Source: Polynucleobacter paneuropaeus
GTDB taxonomy: Bacteria; Pseudomonadota; Gammaproteobacteria; Burkholderiales; Burkholderiaceae
Direction: 5' to 3'
Assembly (NCBI RefSeq): GCF_003261235.1
Contig: NZ_CP030085.1
Location: 434,001-498,000 of the forward strand
Length of the DNA: 64,000 bases
The position numbers were made by a program, and so were the translations under genes. Under the pieces are notes generated by a model, which saw nothing but the letters and a program-made list of their open reading frames with translations, did not search any database and was not told the DNA's origin. Every line of letters begins with the position of its first letter. Positions within the stretch are counted from its first letter, which is position 1. Of this stretch, positions 52,438 to 59,345 are shown piece by piece.

Positions 52438-54355
52438 GAGTAATTCGCTTTTTGAAACCCTTCAGCAGGACGTTAAACGGCTTCCCGGATTGCCGGGGGT
52501 ATATCGCTTTTTTGATGAAGCAGGACATATTCTGTATGTGGGTAAGGCCCGCAACCTCAAAAAGCGTGTATCGAGTTATTTTCAGCGCACCCAGTTATCT
52601 CCACGAATTCAAAATATGGTGCGCAAAATTGCCCGCTATGAAACGACGGTAACACGAACTGAAACCGAAGCCTTAATTTTAGAAAACAATCTGATTAAGG
52701 AGTTGTCGCCGCCGTTCAATATTTTGTTCCGGGATGATAAATCTTATCCCTATGTCATGCTCACAGGCCATACATTTCCGCGCCTAGCTTCATATCGTGG
52801 CAAGGTAGATAAACGCAACCGTTACTTTGGTCCTTTTCCAAATTCATGGGCAGTCCGTAATAGCGTGCAGATTCTGCAGAAAGTATTTCGCTTACGTACT
52901 TGCGAAGACTCTGTGTTTAAGAATCGTAGTCGTCCTTGCCTACTCCATCAAATTCATCGCTGTAGTGCACCCTGTGTGGGGCGACTGAGTGAAGAGCAGT
53001 ATGGGCAGGACGTTATGCAGGCAACCCGTTTCTTAGAGGGCGACCATAGTCGCGTGCTATCTGAATTAGAAAAAGAGATGGAAGCGCATAGCGAGGCGAT
53101 GGAATTTGAAATGGCTGCTGTCATGCGGGATCGTATTGCTGACCTCTCTAGTGTTCTGCAACAGCAATCGATGGATACTGTCGCCGATGGCGAGGGTGAC
53201 GTTGACATCATCGCAGTGGCGCAGATGGAGGGAATGATTTGCGTCAATCTGGCAATGGTGCGCGGTGGCCGCCACTTGGGGGATAGGCCGTATTTCCCTA
53301 AAGGTCTGCGAATGTCTTCGGGTGAACAAGCCAGCCCAGCAGAAATCTTAGAAACCTTTATTCAGCAACATTACTTAGAGGATGAGCCGACCGAGGGGGG
53401 AGCAAGTACGACTAATTTAATTCCCCCTGTCTTTATTCTGAATCACTCTTTGCAGATTGCAGCTGAAGATGGTGGGTCTTCTGAAGATAAATCAGTCGAG
53501 AGTTTACAAAGTTTATTAAGCATCCAAGCAGGTAAAAAAATTACCTTCTTACATCAACCCCAAGGTCAGCGTCGCCACTGGTTAGCTATGGCAGAGGGCA
53601 ATGCCAAGCTTGCACTCACCAAGCGCTTGGTAGAGACAGGAGGGCAGTTAGCCCGCGCCCGAGCGCTAGCGGATGTTCTGAGCTTAGATCTAGAAAATCT
53701 GGAGCAACTCCGCATTGAGTGCTTTGATATTAGTCACACCTCTGGTGAGGCAACTCAAGCATCCTGTGTGGTGTATGCCAAGAACGATATGCAATCGAGT
53801 GAATACCGTCGTTTCAATATTGACGGCATCACTCCTGGAGATGATTACGCAGCGATGCGTCAAGTCTTGCAAAGACGTTATGCCAATTTTCAAGAATTAC
53901 CCGTTGATAAATTACCGCAAGTGATTTTGATTGACGGCGGTAAAGGGCAGGTTGAGATGGCCAGACAAGTCCTCACTGAATTCGGTATGGATATTAGTTT
54001 GATTGTGGGTGTTGCTAAGGGTGAGGGGCGTAAGGTAGGTTTAGAGACGCTCATCTTTGCTGATGAGCGTAAACCGCTCGAGTTGGGCATCGATAGCGCA
54101 GCCTTATTATTGGTTGCGCAAATTCGGGACGAGGCACATCGCTTTGCAATCACTGGTATGAGAGCCAAACGTGCTAAGGCCAGAACAGTTTCTCGTTTGG
54201 AAGAGATTGAGGGTATTGGGGCAAAGCGTCGTCAAAAACTCTTGGCCCGTTTCGGGGGCTTACGTGGCGTAGCTGGTGCTACCGTTGAAGAAATTGCTGG
54301 AGTAGATGGAATCTCAATGACTCTGGCAGAGCAAATCTATCGACAGCTACACTGA
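52436..54355 (+). CDS. uvrC: Excinuclease ABC subunit C
   Basis: Makes the dual incisions of nucleotide-excision repair. The 639-residue protein has the GIY-YIG domain (GVYRFFDEAGHILYVGKA), a UVR motif around residue 215, the RNase H-like 5'-nuclease domain (IECFDISHTSGE and VILIDGGKGQ) and two C-terminal HhH motifs. The start ATG shares two bases with the earP start. Confidence 0.96.
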   Translation: MSNSLFETLQQDVKRLPGLPGVYRFFDEAGHILYVGKARNLKKRVSSYFQRTQLSPRIQNMVRKIARYETTVTRTETEALILENNLIKELSPPFNILFRDDKSYPYVMLTGHTFPRLASYRGKVDKRNRYFGPFPNSWAVRNSVQILQKVFRLRTCEDSVFKNRSRPCLLHQIHRCSAPCVGRLSEEQYGQDVMQATRFLEGDHSRVLSELEKEMEAHSEAMEFEMAAVMRDRIADLSSVLQQQSMDTVADGEGDVDIIAVAQMEGMICVNLAMVRGGRHLGDRPYFPKGLRMSSGEQASPAEILETFIQQHYLEDEPTEGGASTTNLIPPVFILNHSLQIAAEDGGSSEDKSVESLQSLLSIQAGKKITFLHQPQGQRRHWLAMAEGNAKLALTKRLVETGGQLARARALADVLSLDLENLEQLRIECFDISHTSGEATQASCVVYAKNDMQSSEYRRFNIDGITPGDDYAAMRQVLQRRYANFQELPVDKLPQVILIDGGKGQVEMARQVLTEFGMDISLIVGVAKGEGRKVGLETLIFADERKPLELGIDSAALLLVAQIRDEAHRFAITGMRAKRAKARTVSRLEEIEGIGAKRRQKLLARFGGLRGVAGATVEEIAGVDGISMTLAEQIYRQLH

Positions 54356-54403
54356 TTTCTGGAGTCCTGCTACCAATATTTGGCATTGGTTTATGCTTAC
54401 ACG

Positions 54404-54979
54404 ATGCCTTTTAATTTACCAATCGCTTTAACCTGGTTGCGCGTTGCCGCCATCCCATTATTGCTAGCCATTTTTTACTTACCTAATTCTTGGTTATCTC
54501 CGTTTGATCAAAATCTATTTGCAACGATTTTATTTGTTTCAGCAGCCATCACAGATTGGTTAGACGGTTTTCTGGCTAGACGTCTTAAACAAGAATCGGC
54601 TTTTGGGCAGTTTCTAGATCCAGTCGCGGATAAACTCATCGTAGCTGCCGCATTGCTAGTTCTGCTCAATATGGACCGTGTTCAGGTTTGGGTGGCCCTA
54701 GTCATTATTGGACGCGAGATTACGATCTCGGCACTGCGTGAATGGATGGCACTCCTAGGCGCGGGCAGAAGTGTGGCAGTGCATTTGGTTGGTAAGCTCA
54801 AAACTACGGCACAGCTGATAGCGATTCCTTTTTTACTGCTCAATGACACTCTTTTTGGTTGGCTAAATTGTGCTCGGGTCGGAACCTGGTTGATTTGGGT
54901 TGCTGCTTTTTTAACCTTATGGTCAATGTTCTATTACCTGCAAAAGGCCTTACCCCAACTGAGTGGCAAGGCCAATTAA
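54404..54979 (+). CDS. pgsA: CDP-diacylglycerol-glycerol-3-phosphate 3-phosphatidyltransferase
   Basis: Makes phosphatidylglycerol phosphate in the inner membrane. The 191-residue protein has several membrane helices and the CDP-alcohol phosphotransferase motif DGFLARRLKQESAFGQFLDP followed by VADK. I chose the ATG at 54404 (MPFNLPIALTWLR) on family resemblance; a TTG at 54380 with a distant GGAG is the alternative. uvrC-pgsA order followed by tRNA genes is common in proteobacteria. Confidence 0.93.
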   Translation: MPFNLPIALTWLRVAAIPLLLAIFYLPNSWLSPFDQNLFATILFVSAAITDWLDGFLARRLKQESAFGQFLDPVADKLIVAAALLVLLNMDRVQVWVALVIIGREITISALREWMALLGAGRSVAVHLVGKLKTTAQLIAIPFLLLNDTLFGWLNCARVGTWLIWVAAFLTLWSMFYYLQKALPQLSGKAN

Positions 54980-55052
54980 GCTGAGGTAGCACCTCTCTTA
55001 AATTGAAATAATGCTCTCTTGGCGATTGTTTGTTAAACTGTCGCCCTGTTAT

Positions 55053-55128
55053 GCGGGAATAGCTCAGCTGGTAGAGCGATACCTTGCCAAGGTATAGGTC
55101 GGGAGTTCGAACCTCCTTTCCCGCTCCA
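55053..55128 (+). tRNA. tRNA-Gly (GCC)
   Basis: 76 nt with encoded CCA. Acceptor GCGGGAA / TTCCCGC, D-loop AGCTCAGCTGGTAGAGC, anticodon loop with GCC in CTTGCCAAG, and T-loop GTTCGAACC. All stems pair. Confidence 0.97.
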
Positions 55129-55134
55129 ATTTTG

Positions 55135-55164
55135 ATGGGAAGCCCTGAAAAGCTTCCCATTTTT
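55135..55164 (+). terminator. Hairpin between the two tRNA genes
   Basis: Perfect ATGGGAAGC / GCTTCCCAT arms with an 8-nt loop, followed by TTTT. It looks like an intrinsic terminator, yet tRNA-Cys begins 12 bp later without an obvious promoter of its own. Confidence 0.65.
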
Positions 55165-55176
55165 GATTCAAGTTCT

Positions 55177-55250
55177 GGCGCGTTGGCCGAGTGGTTAGGC
55201 AGGAGCCTGCAAAGCTTCGTACGGGGGTTCGATTCCCTCACGCGCCTCCA
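55177..55250 (+). tRNA. tRNA-Cys (GCA)
   Basis: 74 nt with encoded CCA. Acceptor GGCGCGT / ACGCGCC, anticodon loop CTGCAAA giving GCA, and T-loop GGTTCGATTCC. The pgsA-tRNA-Gly-tRNA-Cys order is typical of proteobacteria. Confidence 0.95.
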
Positions 55251-55345
55251 ACTATTTCCCTTGACGAAATAGTGGCTTCACCTAAAATACTTCTAGTTGC
55301 TGTAATTTGTATGACTCTAGAAAAAATAATCGAAAAGAGCAAAAC

Positions 55346-55801
55346 ATGACTTTATTCAAAATGATCAAAGCCGGATTCTTAATTCTCTTAGGCTCCGTAT
55401 TATTTGCTTGCGCATCAGGCGATTCTCCAAGTGGTACACAAGCTGAAGTCCAAGAAGTCCAGACTCAACTATTGGGTGATATGCCTTTGCCACAAGGCGC
55501 CAAAATTGTTGGTGGTGAGTCCATCATCATTGGGCGCGGTGATCAATGGGTAGGGCGCGCAGTGATTAATGCTCTGCAAGGCGCAACTGATGTTTACGCT
55601 TTCTTCCAATCTGAGTATCCTAAGGCTGGCTGGAATACAGTCAGTGCAGTCAAGGCTAAGACCAGTATTTTGGTATTCACCAAAGGTGATAGAACGGCAA
55701 CGGTCGAAGTTTCCGAGGGTTCATTTAGTGGACCCAAGACAATCATTGTGATTACTTCATCTCCCAAGAACGCGAATGTGATTTCTCCTACTAAGCGTTA
55801 A
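55346..55801 (+). CDS. Small lipoprotein of unknown function
   Basis: 151 residues with a lipoprotein signal (FLILLGSVLFACAS, Cys after LFA). The mature part contains LGDMPLPQGAKIVGGESIIIG and DVYAFFQSEYPKAGWNTVS, a pattern seen in small betaproteobacterial lipoproteins where a peptide segment predicts an amphipathic alpha/beta domain. The ATG at 55346 places the signal correctly; the frame opens 13 codons earlier at 55307. Followed by a terminator, it is probably monocistronic. I cannot assign a function. Confidence 0.75.
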   Translation: MTLFKMIKAGFLILLGSVLFACASGDSPSGTQAEVQEVQTQLLGDMPLPQGAKIVGGESIIIGRGDQWVGRAVINALQGATDVYAFFQSEYPKAGWNTVSAVKAKTSILVFTKGDRTATVEVSEGSFSGPKTIIVITSSPKNANVISPTKR

Positions 55802-55823
55802 GACTGGCAGGAAGTACATAAGC

Positions 55824-55847
55824 AAAAGGCCTCTAACGAGGCCTTTT
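55824..55847 (+). terminator. Rho-independent terminator after the lipoprotein gene
   Basis: AAAAGGCCTC / GAGGCCTTTT with TAAC loop, then CTATT. It lies between convergent lipoprotein and lexA genes, and the symmetrical A/T ends allow it to serve both. Confidence 0.85.
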
Positions 55848-55869
55848 CTATTAGTGCTTTAGCTAAGCT

Positions 55870-56589
55870 CTATAAGCCGCCTGACCGAATCAAACCAACT
55901 GCTTGACCTTCGATAGCGAAGTTCGCTTGCCGGGAGTCCACCACAATATTTTTGAAGTCGGGGTTCTCTGCTTGTAGTTCGATTACTAGACCGTCTGCAG
56001 TTTTCTTTTGCTGCCAACGTTTGACAGTGACTTCGTCATCTAAGCGCGCAATCACAATATCACCATTGCGTACTTCAGTAGTTTTGCGAACGGCAAGGTA
56101 ATCACCATCTAAAATGCCGGCATCGCGCATGCTCATGCCTTTTACTTTAAGTAAATAATCAGCACCTTTGCTAAATAAACTCGGATCAATTGGAACGTGT
56201 TTCTCAATATGCTCAATCGCCATGATGGGGGAGCCTGCAGCAACTCTACCAATAAGAGGCAGAGTCAATTGTTGTAACGCGCCCGAAGGTAAGGACATTT
56301 GACGTGGGCGAGATTGAGTGTGGGATTGGTTGAAGCGTTGTGGAATCCGAATGCCGCGTGATGTACCAGGACTCAATTCAACATAACCTTTACGAGCTAA
56401 AGCGCGCAAGTGTTCCTCAGCTGCATTGGCAGATGCAAAACCTAAGCGCGTTGCAATTTCTGCGCGAGTAGGTGGCAGACCACTTTCTTCAATCGCGCTG
56501 GTAATAAGTTCCAAAATCTCACTTTGGCGGGGAGTGAGTTTGGGGAGGGCAGCTAGCTCCTCAGGGAAATCGACTGTATTTATGTCCAT
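55870..56589 (-). CDS. lexA: SOS repressor LexA
   Basis: Represses SOS genes and self-cleaves on RecA filaments. The 239-residue protein has the winged-helix DNA-binding domain (LPPTRAEIATRLGFASANAAEEHL), the Ala-Gly cleavage site in RVAAGSP, the nucleophile Ser in GMSMRDAG and the Lys in DEVTVKRW. The N-terminus has 18 residues before TPRQSEILE, longer than in E. coli. The frame is open far upstream to 56775, but that region runs through the operator and the divergent asparaginase gene, so the ATG at 56589 is taken. Confidence 0.95.
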   Translation of the reverse strand: MDINTVDFPEELAALPKLTPRQSEILELITSAIEESGLPPTRAEIATRLGFASANAAEEHLRALARKGYVELSPGTSRGIRIPQRFNQSHTQSRPRQMSLPSGALQQLTLPLIGRVAAGSPIMAIEHIEKHVPIDPSLFSKGADYLLKVKGMSMRDAGILDGDYLAVRKTTEVRNGDIVIARLDDEVTVKRWQQKKTADGLVIELQAENPDFKNIVVDSRQANFAIEGQAVGLIRSGGL

Positions 56590-56590
56590 G

Positions 56591-56606
56591 CTGTGATTGT
56601 ATACAG
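56591..56606 (-). promoter_or_regulatory. LexA operator (SOS box) of lexA
   Basis: CTGT, 8 bp, ACAG: a perfect CTGT-N8-ACAG SOS box lying 1 bp upstream of the lexA ATG. It overlaps the -10 hexamer TATACA on the reverse strand (56598-56603), so bound LexA would block its own promoter. Confidence 0.9.
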
Positions 56607-56624
56607 CAGTTTTGGACAATTCAA
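56598..56624 (-). promoter_or_regulatory. lexA promoter, likely giving a leaderless mRNA
   Basis: On the reverse strand TTGAAT (56619-56624), 15 bp, then TATACA (56598-56603); shifting the -35 to CTTGAA gives a 16-bp spacer. The predicted start of transcription falls within a base or two of the lexA ATG, leaving no room for a Shine-Dalgarno. Confidence 0.5.
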
Positions 56625-56652
56625 GAGAATTTGGGAAGCGGGATAATGAACC

Positions 56653-57729
56653 ATGAGCACAAAAACCACAAATACCTCGAGTTCTCCCCATATCCTGATT
56701 CTCGGAATGGGCGGCACGATCGCTGGGGTGACTCCTAATCCCTCTGCAAACCCCCTTCAGTATGAGGCTGGACAATTGGGCGTGGACACCCTGCTGAGCC
56801 AGTTAAAGTCGGCTCTTCCGGAGGGCATCCGCCTTATCCCCCAGCAGCTTGCCAATATCAACAGTCGCAATCTGAGTGAAGAGCTGCTAACCCAGCTCGG
56901 CAATGCCGTCAGGGAATCCCTTTTAAATCCTCAAGTCTCGGGGATCGTGATCACCCATGGTACGGATACCTTGGAAGAGACTGGACTATTTCTCCAGTCC
57001 ACTTGCAGCAAGCTGGCTGCAAGCTTAGGTAAGCGGGTGGTTTTGACTGGTGCGATGCTACCAGCCAATGCGCCTGGGGCGGATGGGCCAAAGAACTTGA
57101 TGGCTTCGATTGGCTGGGCTGCCACCTCCTTGGATAATGCCCCAGGCGGGGTTTATGGGGTGTTTTCAGGCCAGGTTTGCTTGGCTGCAGATCTTGCCAA
57201 ACGGCATAGCAGCGCCCTCAATGCCCCCATCCAAGACTCACCTTCAAGCCCAATGCACTTAATTAACCCCTCTTGGTTGTCGATGGTTCGTGAGACTTTG
57301 GCGAACTTCAAGGCAGATTTGCCGATCCCAGCAGAAGATGCTTGGCCCTGGGTCGAGATTTTGACTAGCCATGCAGGCGCTAGAGAGGCAGCTATTGCCC
57401 ATTGGCTTAAAACAGGTGTCAGAGGCTTGGTAGTCGCGGGCTCGGGCTTGGGAGGCTTTCATGATGCCTGGAAGTTTGCTTTAGAGCAGGCTGCTAAGCA
57501 GGGCATAGGCATTGTGAGAAGCACTCGCACTGGCGCAGGCCCGGTTTATCCCAATATTCCAGAGCAAGATGCCCCAGGCTTCATGGCCTCTGGAAAGCTT
57601 TCGAGCGCCAAAGCCAGGGTGGCCTTGCAATTGGCGTTAAATGCTGCAGATTTAGAAGGCGGTAGCGCTAAATCGCTGACTTGGCAGGATTTTTTTGCTA
57701 GAATAGCGGTCTTGCCTGAAGTCAGGTAA
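56653..57729 (+). CDS. L-asparaginase
   Basis: Hydrolyses Asn to Asp. The 358-residue protein has both catalytic threonines in GGTIAG and THGTDTLEET, plus GAMLPANAPGADGPKNL. There is no signal peptide, so a cytoplasmic type is likely, although the length and Gly/Ser-rich N-terminus also resemble type II enzymes. It is divergent from lexA across 63 bp. A promoter for the ribosomal operon lies near its 3' end. Confidence 0.9.
   Translation: MSTKTTNTSSSPHILILGMGGTIAGVTPNPSANPLQYEAGQLGVDTLLSQLKSALPEGIRLIPQQLANINSRNLSEELLTQLGNAVRESLLNPQVSGIVITHGTDTLEETGLFLQSTCSKLAASLGKRVVLTGAMLPANAPGADGPKNLMASIGWAATSLDNAPGGVYGVFSGQVCLAADLAKRHSSALNAPIQDSPSSPMHLINPSWLSMVRETLANFKADLPIPAEDAWPWVEILTSHAGAREAAIAHWLKTGVRGLVVAGSGLGGFHDAWKFALEQAAKQGIGIVRSTRTGAGPVYPNIPEQDAPGFMASGKLSSAKARVALQLALNAADLEGGSAKSLTWQDFFARIAVLPEVR
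57676..57704 (+). promoter_or_regulatory. Promoter of the rpsF operon
   Basis: CTGACT, 17 bp, then TAGAAT with an extended -10 TG, giving TGCTAGAATA as at rpmF. It lies inside the asparaginase 3' end, 139 bp before rpsF, and leaves a leader of about 130 nt. Confidence 0.6.
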
Positions 57730-57764
57730 GGGTTTTAGGTTTACCTACAATTTGTTACTACCTT

Positions 57765-57821
57765 GCCACACTGGTCGCTAAGTTCCACAACCATCAGAAC
57801 TTAGCAAGACGCCCAGGTGGC
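57765..57821 (+). promoter_or_regulatory. Structured rpsF leader RNA
   Basis: Outer stem GCCAC-a-CTGG (57765-57774) pairs with CCAGGTGGC (57813-57821), with one bulged A. Inner stem GCTAAGTTC / GAACTTAGC (57777-57785 and 57797-57805) caps an 11-nt loop. The internal loop is 2 by 7 nt and contains GACGC. Many bacteria control rpsF by binding of the S6-S18 complex to a leader hairpin, so autoregulation is likely; exact match to the known motif is not shown. Confidence 0.6.
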
Positions 57822-57842
57822 TTTACCCTAAAGGAGTGTTAG

Positions 57843-58217
57843 ATGCGTCATTATGAAATCGTTTTTATCGTCCACCCGGACCAAAGCGAGCAAGTGCCAG
57901 CGATGATTGATCGCTACAAGGCGACCTTAGCTGCCAGCGGCGGCAAAGTTCATCGTATTGAAGATTGGGGTCGTCGTCAGATGGCTTACATGATCGACAA
58001 ACTTGCTAAAGCCCATTACGTTTGTATGAATATTGAGTGCGACCAGAAAACTCTGGAAGAGCTCGAGCATGCGTTCAAGTTTAATGATGCTGTTTTGCGT
58101 CATCTCATCATCAAGACTAAGAAAGCTGAAACAGAGCCCTCCATCATGATGAAAGAAGTTCAACGTGAAGAAGCACGCAAACAAGCTCATACCGATGCGC
58201 CTGAATTGGCCGTCTAA
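57843..58217 (+). CDS. rpsF: 30S ribosomal protein S6
   Basis: 124-residue protein with the typical MRHYEIVFIVHPDQSEQVP start and EDWGRRQMAYMIDKLAKAHYV. AAGGAG lies 6-7 bp upstream. First gene of rpsF-priB-rpsR-rplI-dnaB. Confidence 0.97.
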   Translation: MRHYEIVFIVHPDQSEQVPAMIDRYKATLAASGGKVHRIEDWGRRQMAYMIDKLAKAHYVCMNIECDQKTLEELEHAFKFNDAVLRHLIIKTKKAETEPSIMMKEVQREEARKQAHTDAPELAV

Positions 58218-58276
58218 GTAAGAAATTTGAAGAGGAAAACAGAGACTACGAAACGAAATAGAGTGGCGGAACGGCG

Positions 58277-58570
58277 TTGAATCATTTCACCCTAACTGCA
58301 CGCTTGGTTGCTAAAGACGCAATTCGATTTACCCCCGCTGGAATACCAGTAATGCATTGCCAGTTAGAACATGCTGGTGAAGCTAACGAAGTAGGAGTAG
58401 CGAGGAAAATTCAGATGAGTGTTGAAGCTATTGCAATCGGTCCGATTCAAAAGGGCATAGAGCAAATGGATTTAGGAGCCAAGGCAGTGTTTGAAGGATT
58501 CCTAGCCCCCAAGACCTTACGTAATCAAAGACTCGTTTTCCACATTACCCATATTCAATTGAAAGATTAA
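58277..58570 (+). CDS. priB: Primosomal replication protein N
   Basis: 97-residue OB-fold protein that helps PriA reload DnaB at stalled forks. It shows FTLTARLVAKDAIRFTPAGIP and CQLEHAG typical of PriB. The start is TTG at 58277; no ATG fits. Its place between rpsF and rpsR is diagnostic. Confidence 0.92.
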   Translation: MNHFTLTARLVAKDAIRFTPAGIPVMHCQLEHAGEANEVGVARKIQMSVEAIAIGPIQKGIEQMDLGAKAVFEGFLAPKTLRNQRLVFHITHIQLKD

Positions 58571-58582
58571 AGAGGAATCATC

Positions 58583-58855
58583 ATGGCGTTTGGAAAGAAA
58601 CCCGATTTCAAAAAGAAGCCCGCTCAGAACCCATTGTTCAAGCGTAAGCGTTATTGCCGTTTTACTGTTGCTGGTGTTGAGCAGATCGATTACAAAGATG
58701 TCGATACCTTGAAGGACTTCATTGCTGAAAATGCAAAGATTACCCCTGCACGTTTGACCGGCACAAAAGCAAAGTATCAGCGTCAATTGGACACCGCTAT
58801 CAAGCGTGCCCGTTTCTTGGCTCTGTTGCCTTTCTCAGATCAACATAAGAAATAA
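58583..58855 (+). CDS. rpsR: 30S ribosomal protein S18
   Basis: 90-residue protein with KRKRYCRFTVAGVEQIDYKDVDTLKDF and ITPARLTGTKAKYQRQL, ending KRARFLALLPF. AGAGGAA lies upstream of the ATG. Binds S6 and probably the operon leader. Confidence 0.97.
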   Translation: MAFGKKPDFKKKPAQNPLFKRKRYCRFTVAGVEQIDYKDVDTLKDFIAENAKITPARLTGTKAKYQRQLDTAIKRARFLALLPFSDQHKK

Positions 58856-58868
58856 TTAGGAGCCCACT

Positions 58869-59321
58869 ATGCAAATTATTCTTTTAGAAAAAGTGACCAA
58901 TTTGGGCAATCTTGGCGACGTAGTTCGTGTCAAAGATGGCTACGCTCGTAATTTCTTGATCCCACAACGCAAAGCCCGGCGTGCAACTGAAGCGGCGATT
59001 GCTGACTTCGCTGTGCGTCGCGCTGAATTGGAAAAGCTGGCTGCTGAGAAATTGGCTGCTGCGCAAGCAATTGGCGTGAAGTTGAAAGACCTCGTTTTAG
59101 AAATTAGTCAAAAAGCTGGCGTAGATGGCCGTTTGTTCGGTTCGGTTACTAATCATGACATTGCTGATGGTTTAAAGACCAAGGGTTTTGTGATTGAAAA
59201 AGCGTCTATTCGTATGCCTACTGGCCCATTGAAAATGGTTGGTGATCACCCTGTAGCGGTTGCTGTTCATACCGATGTAGTGGCTGATATCACCATTCGT
59301 GTCATTGGCGAGCAAGCTTAA
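58869..59321 (+). CDS. rplI: 50S ribosomal protein L9
   Basis: 150-residue two-domain protein with MQIILLEKVTNLGNLGDVV, VKDGYARNFLIPQ and the long central helix. TTAGGAG precedes the start. 24 bp before dnaB. Confidence 0.97.
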   Translation: MQIILLEKVTNLGNLGDVVRVKDGYARNFLIPQRKARRATEAAIADFAVRRAELEKLAAEKLAAAQAIGVKLKDLVLEISQKAGVDGRLFGSVTNHDIADGLKTKGFVIEKASIRMPTGPLKMVGDHPVAVAVHTDVVADITIRVIGEQA

Positions 59322-59345
59322 GTTTTAGACCTGTAAACTAGCCTC

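Noticed and set aside
54840..55241. Reverse-strand 133-codon reading frame across the two tRNA genes
   Set aside because: It is antisense to tRNA-Gly and tRNA-Cys; its sequence is the familiar spurious translation of tRNA genes (containing VRTPDLYLGK).
56590..56775. N-terminal extension of lexA to 301 residues
   Set aside because: The extra 62 codons run through the SOS box, promoter and divergent asparaginase gene and match no LexA N-terminus.
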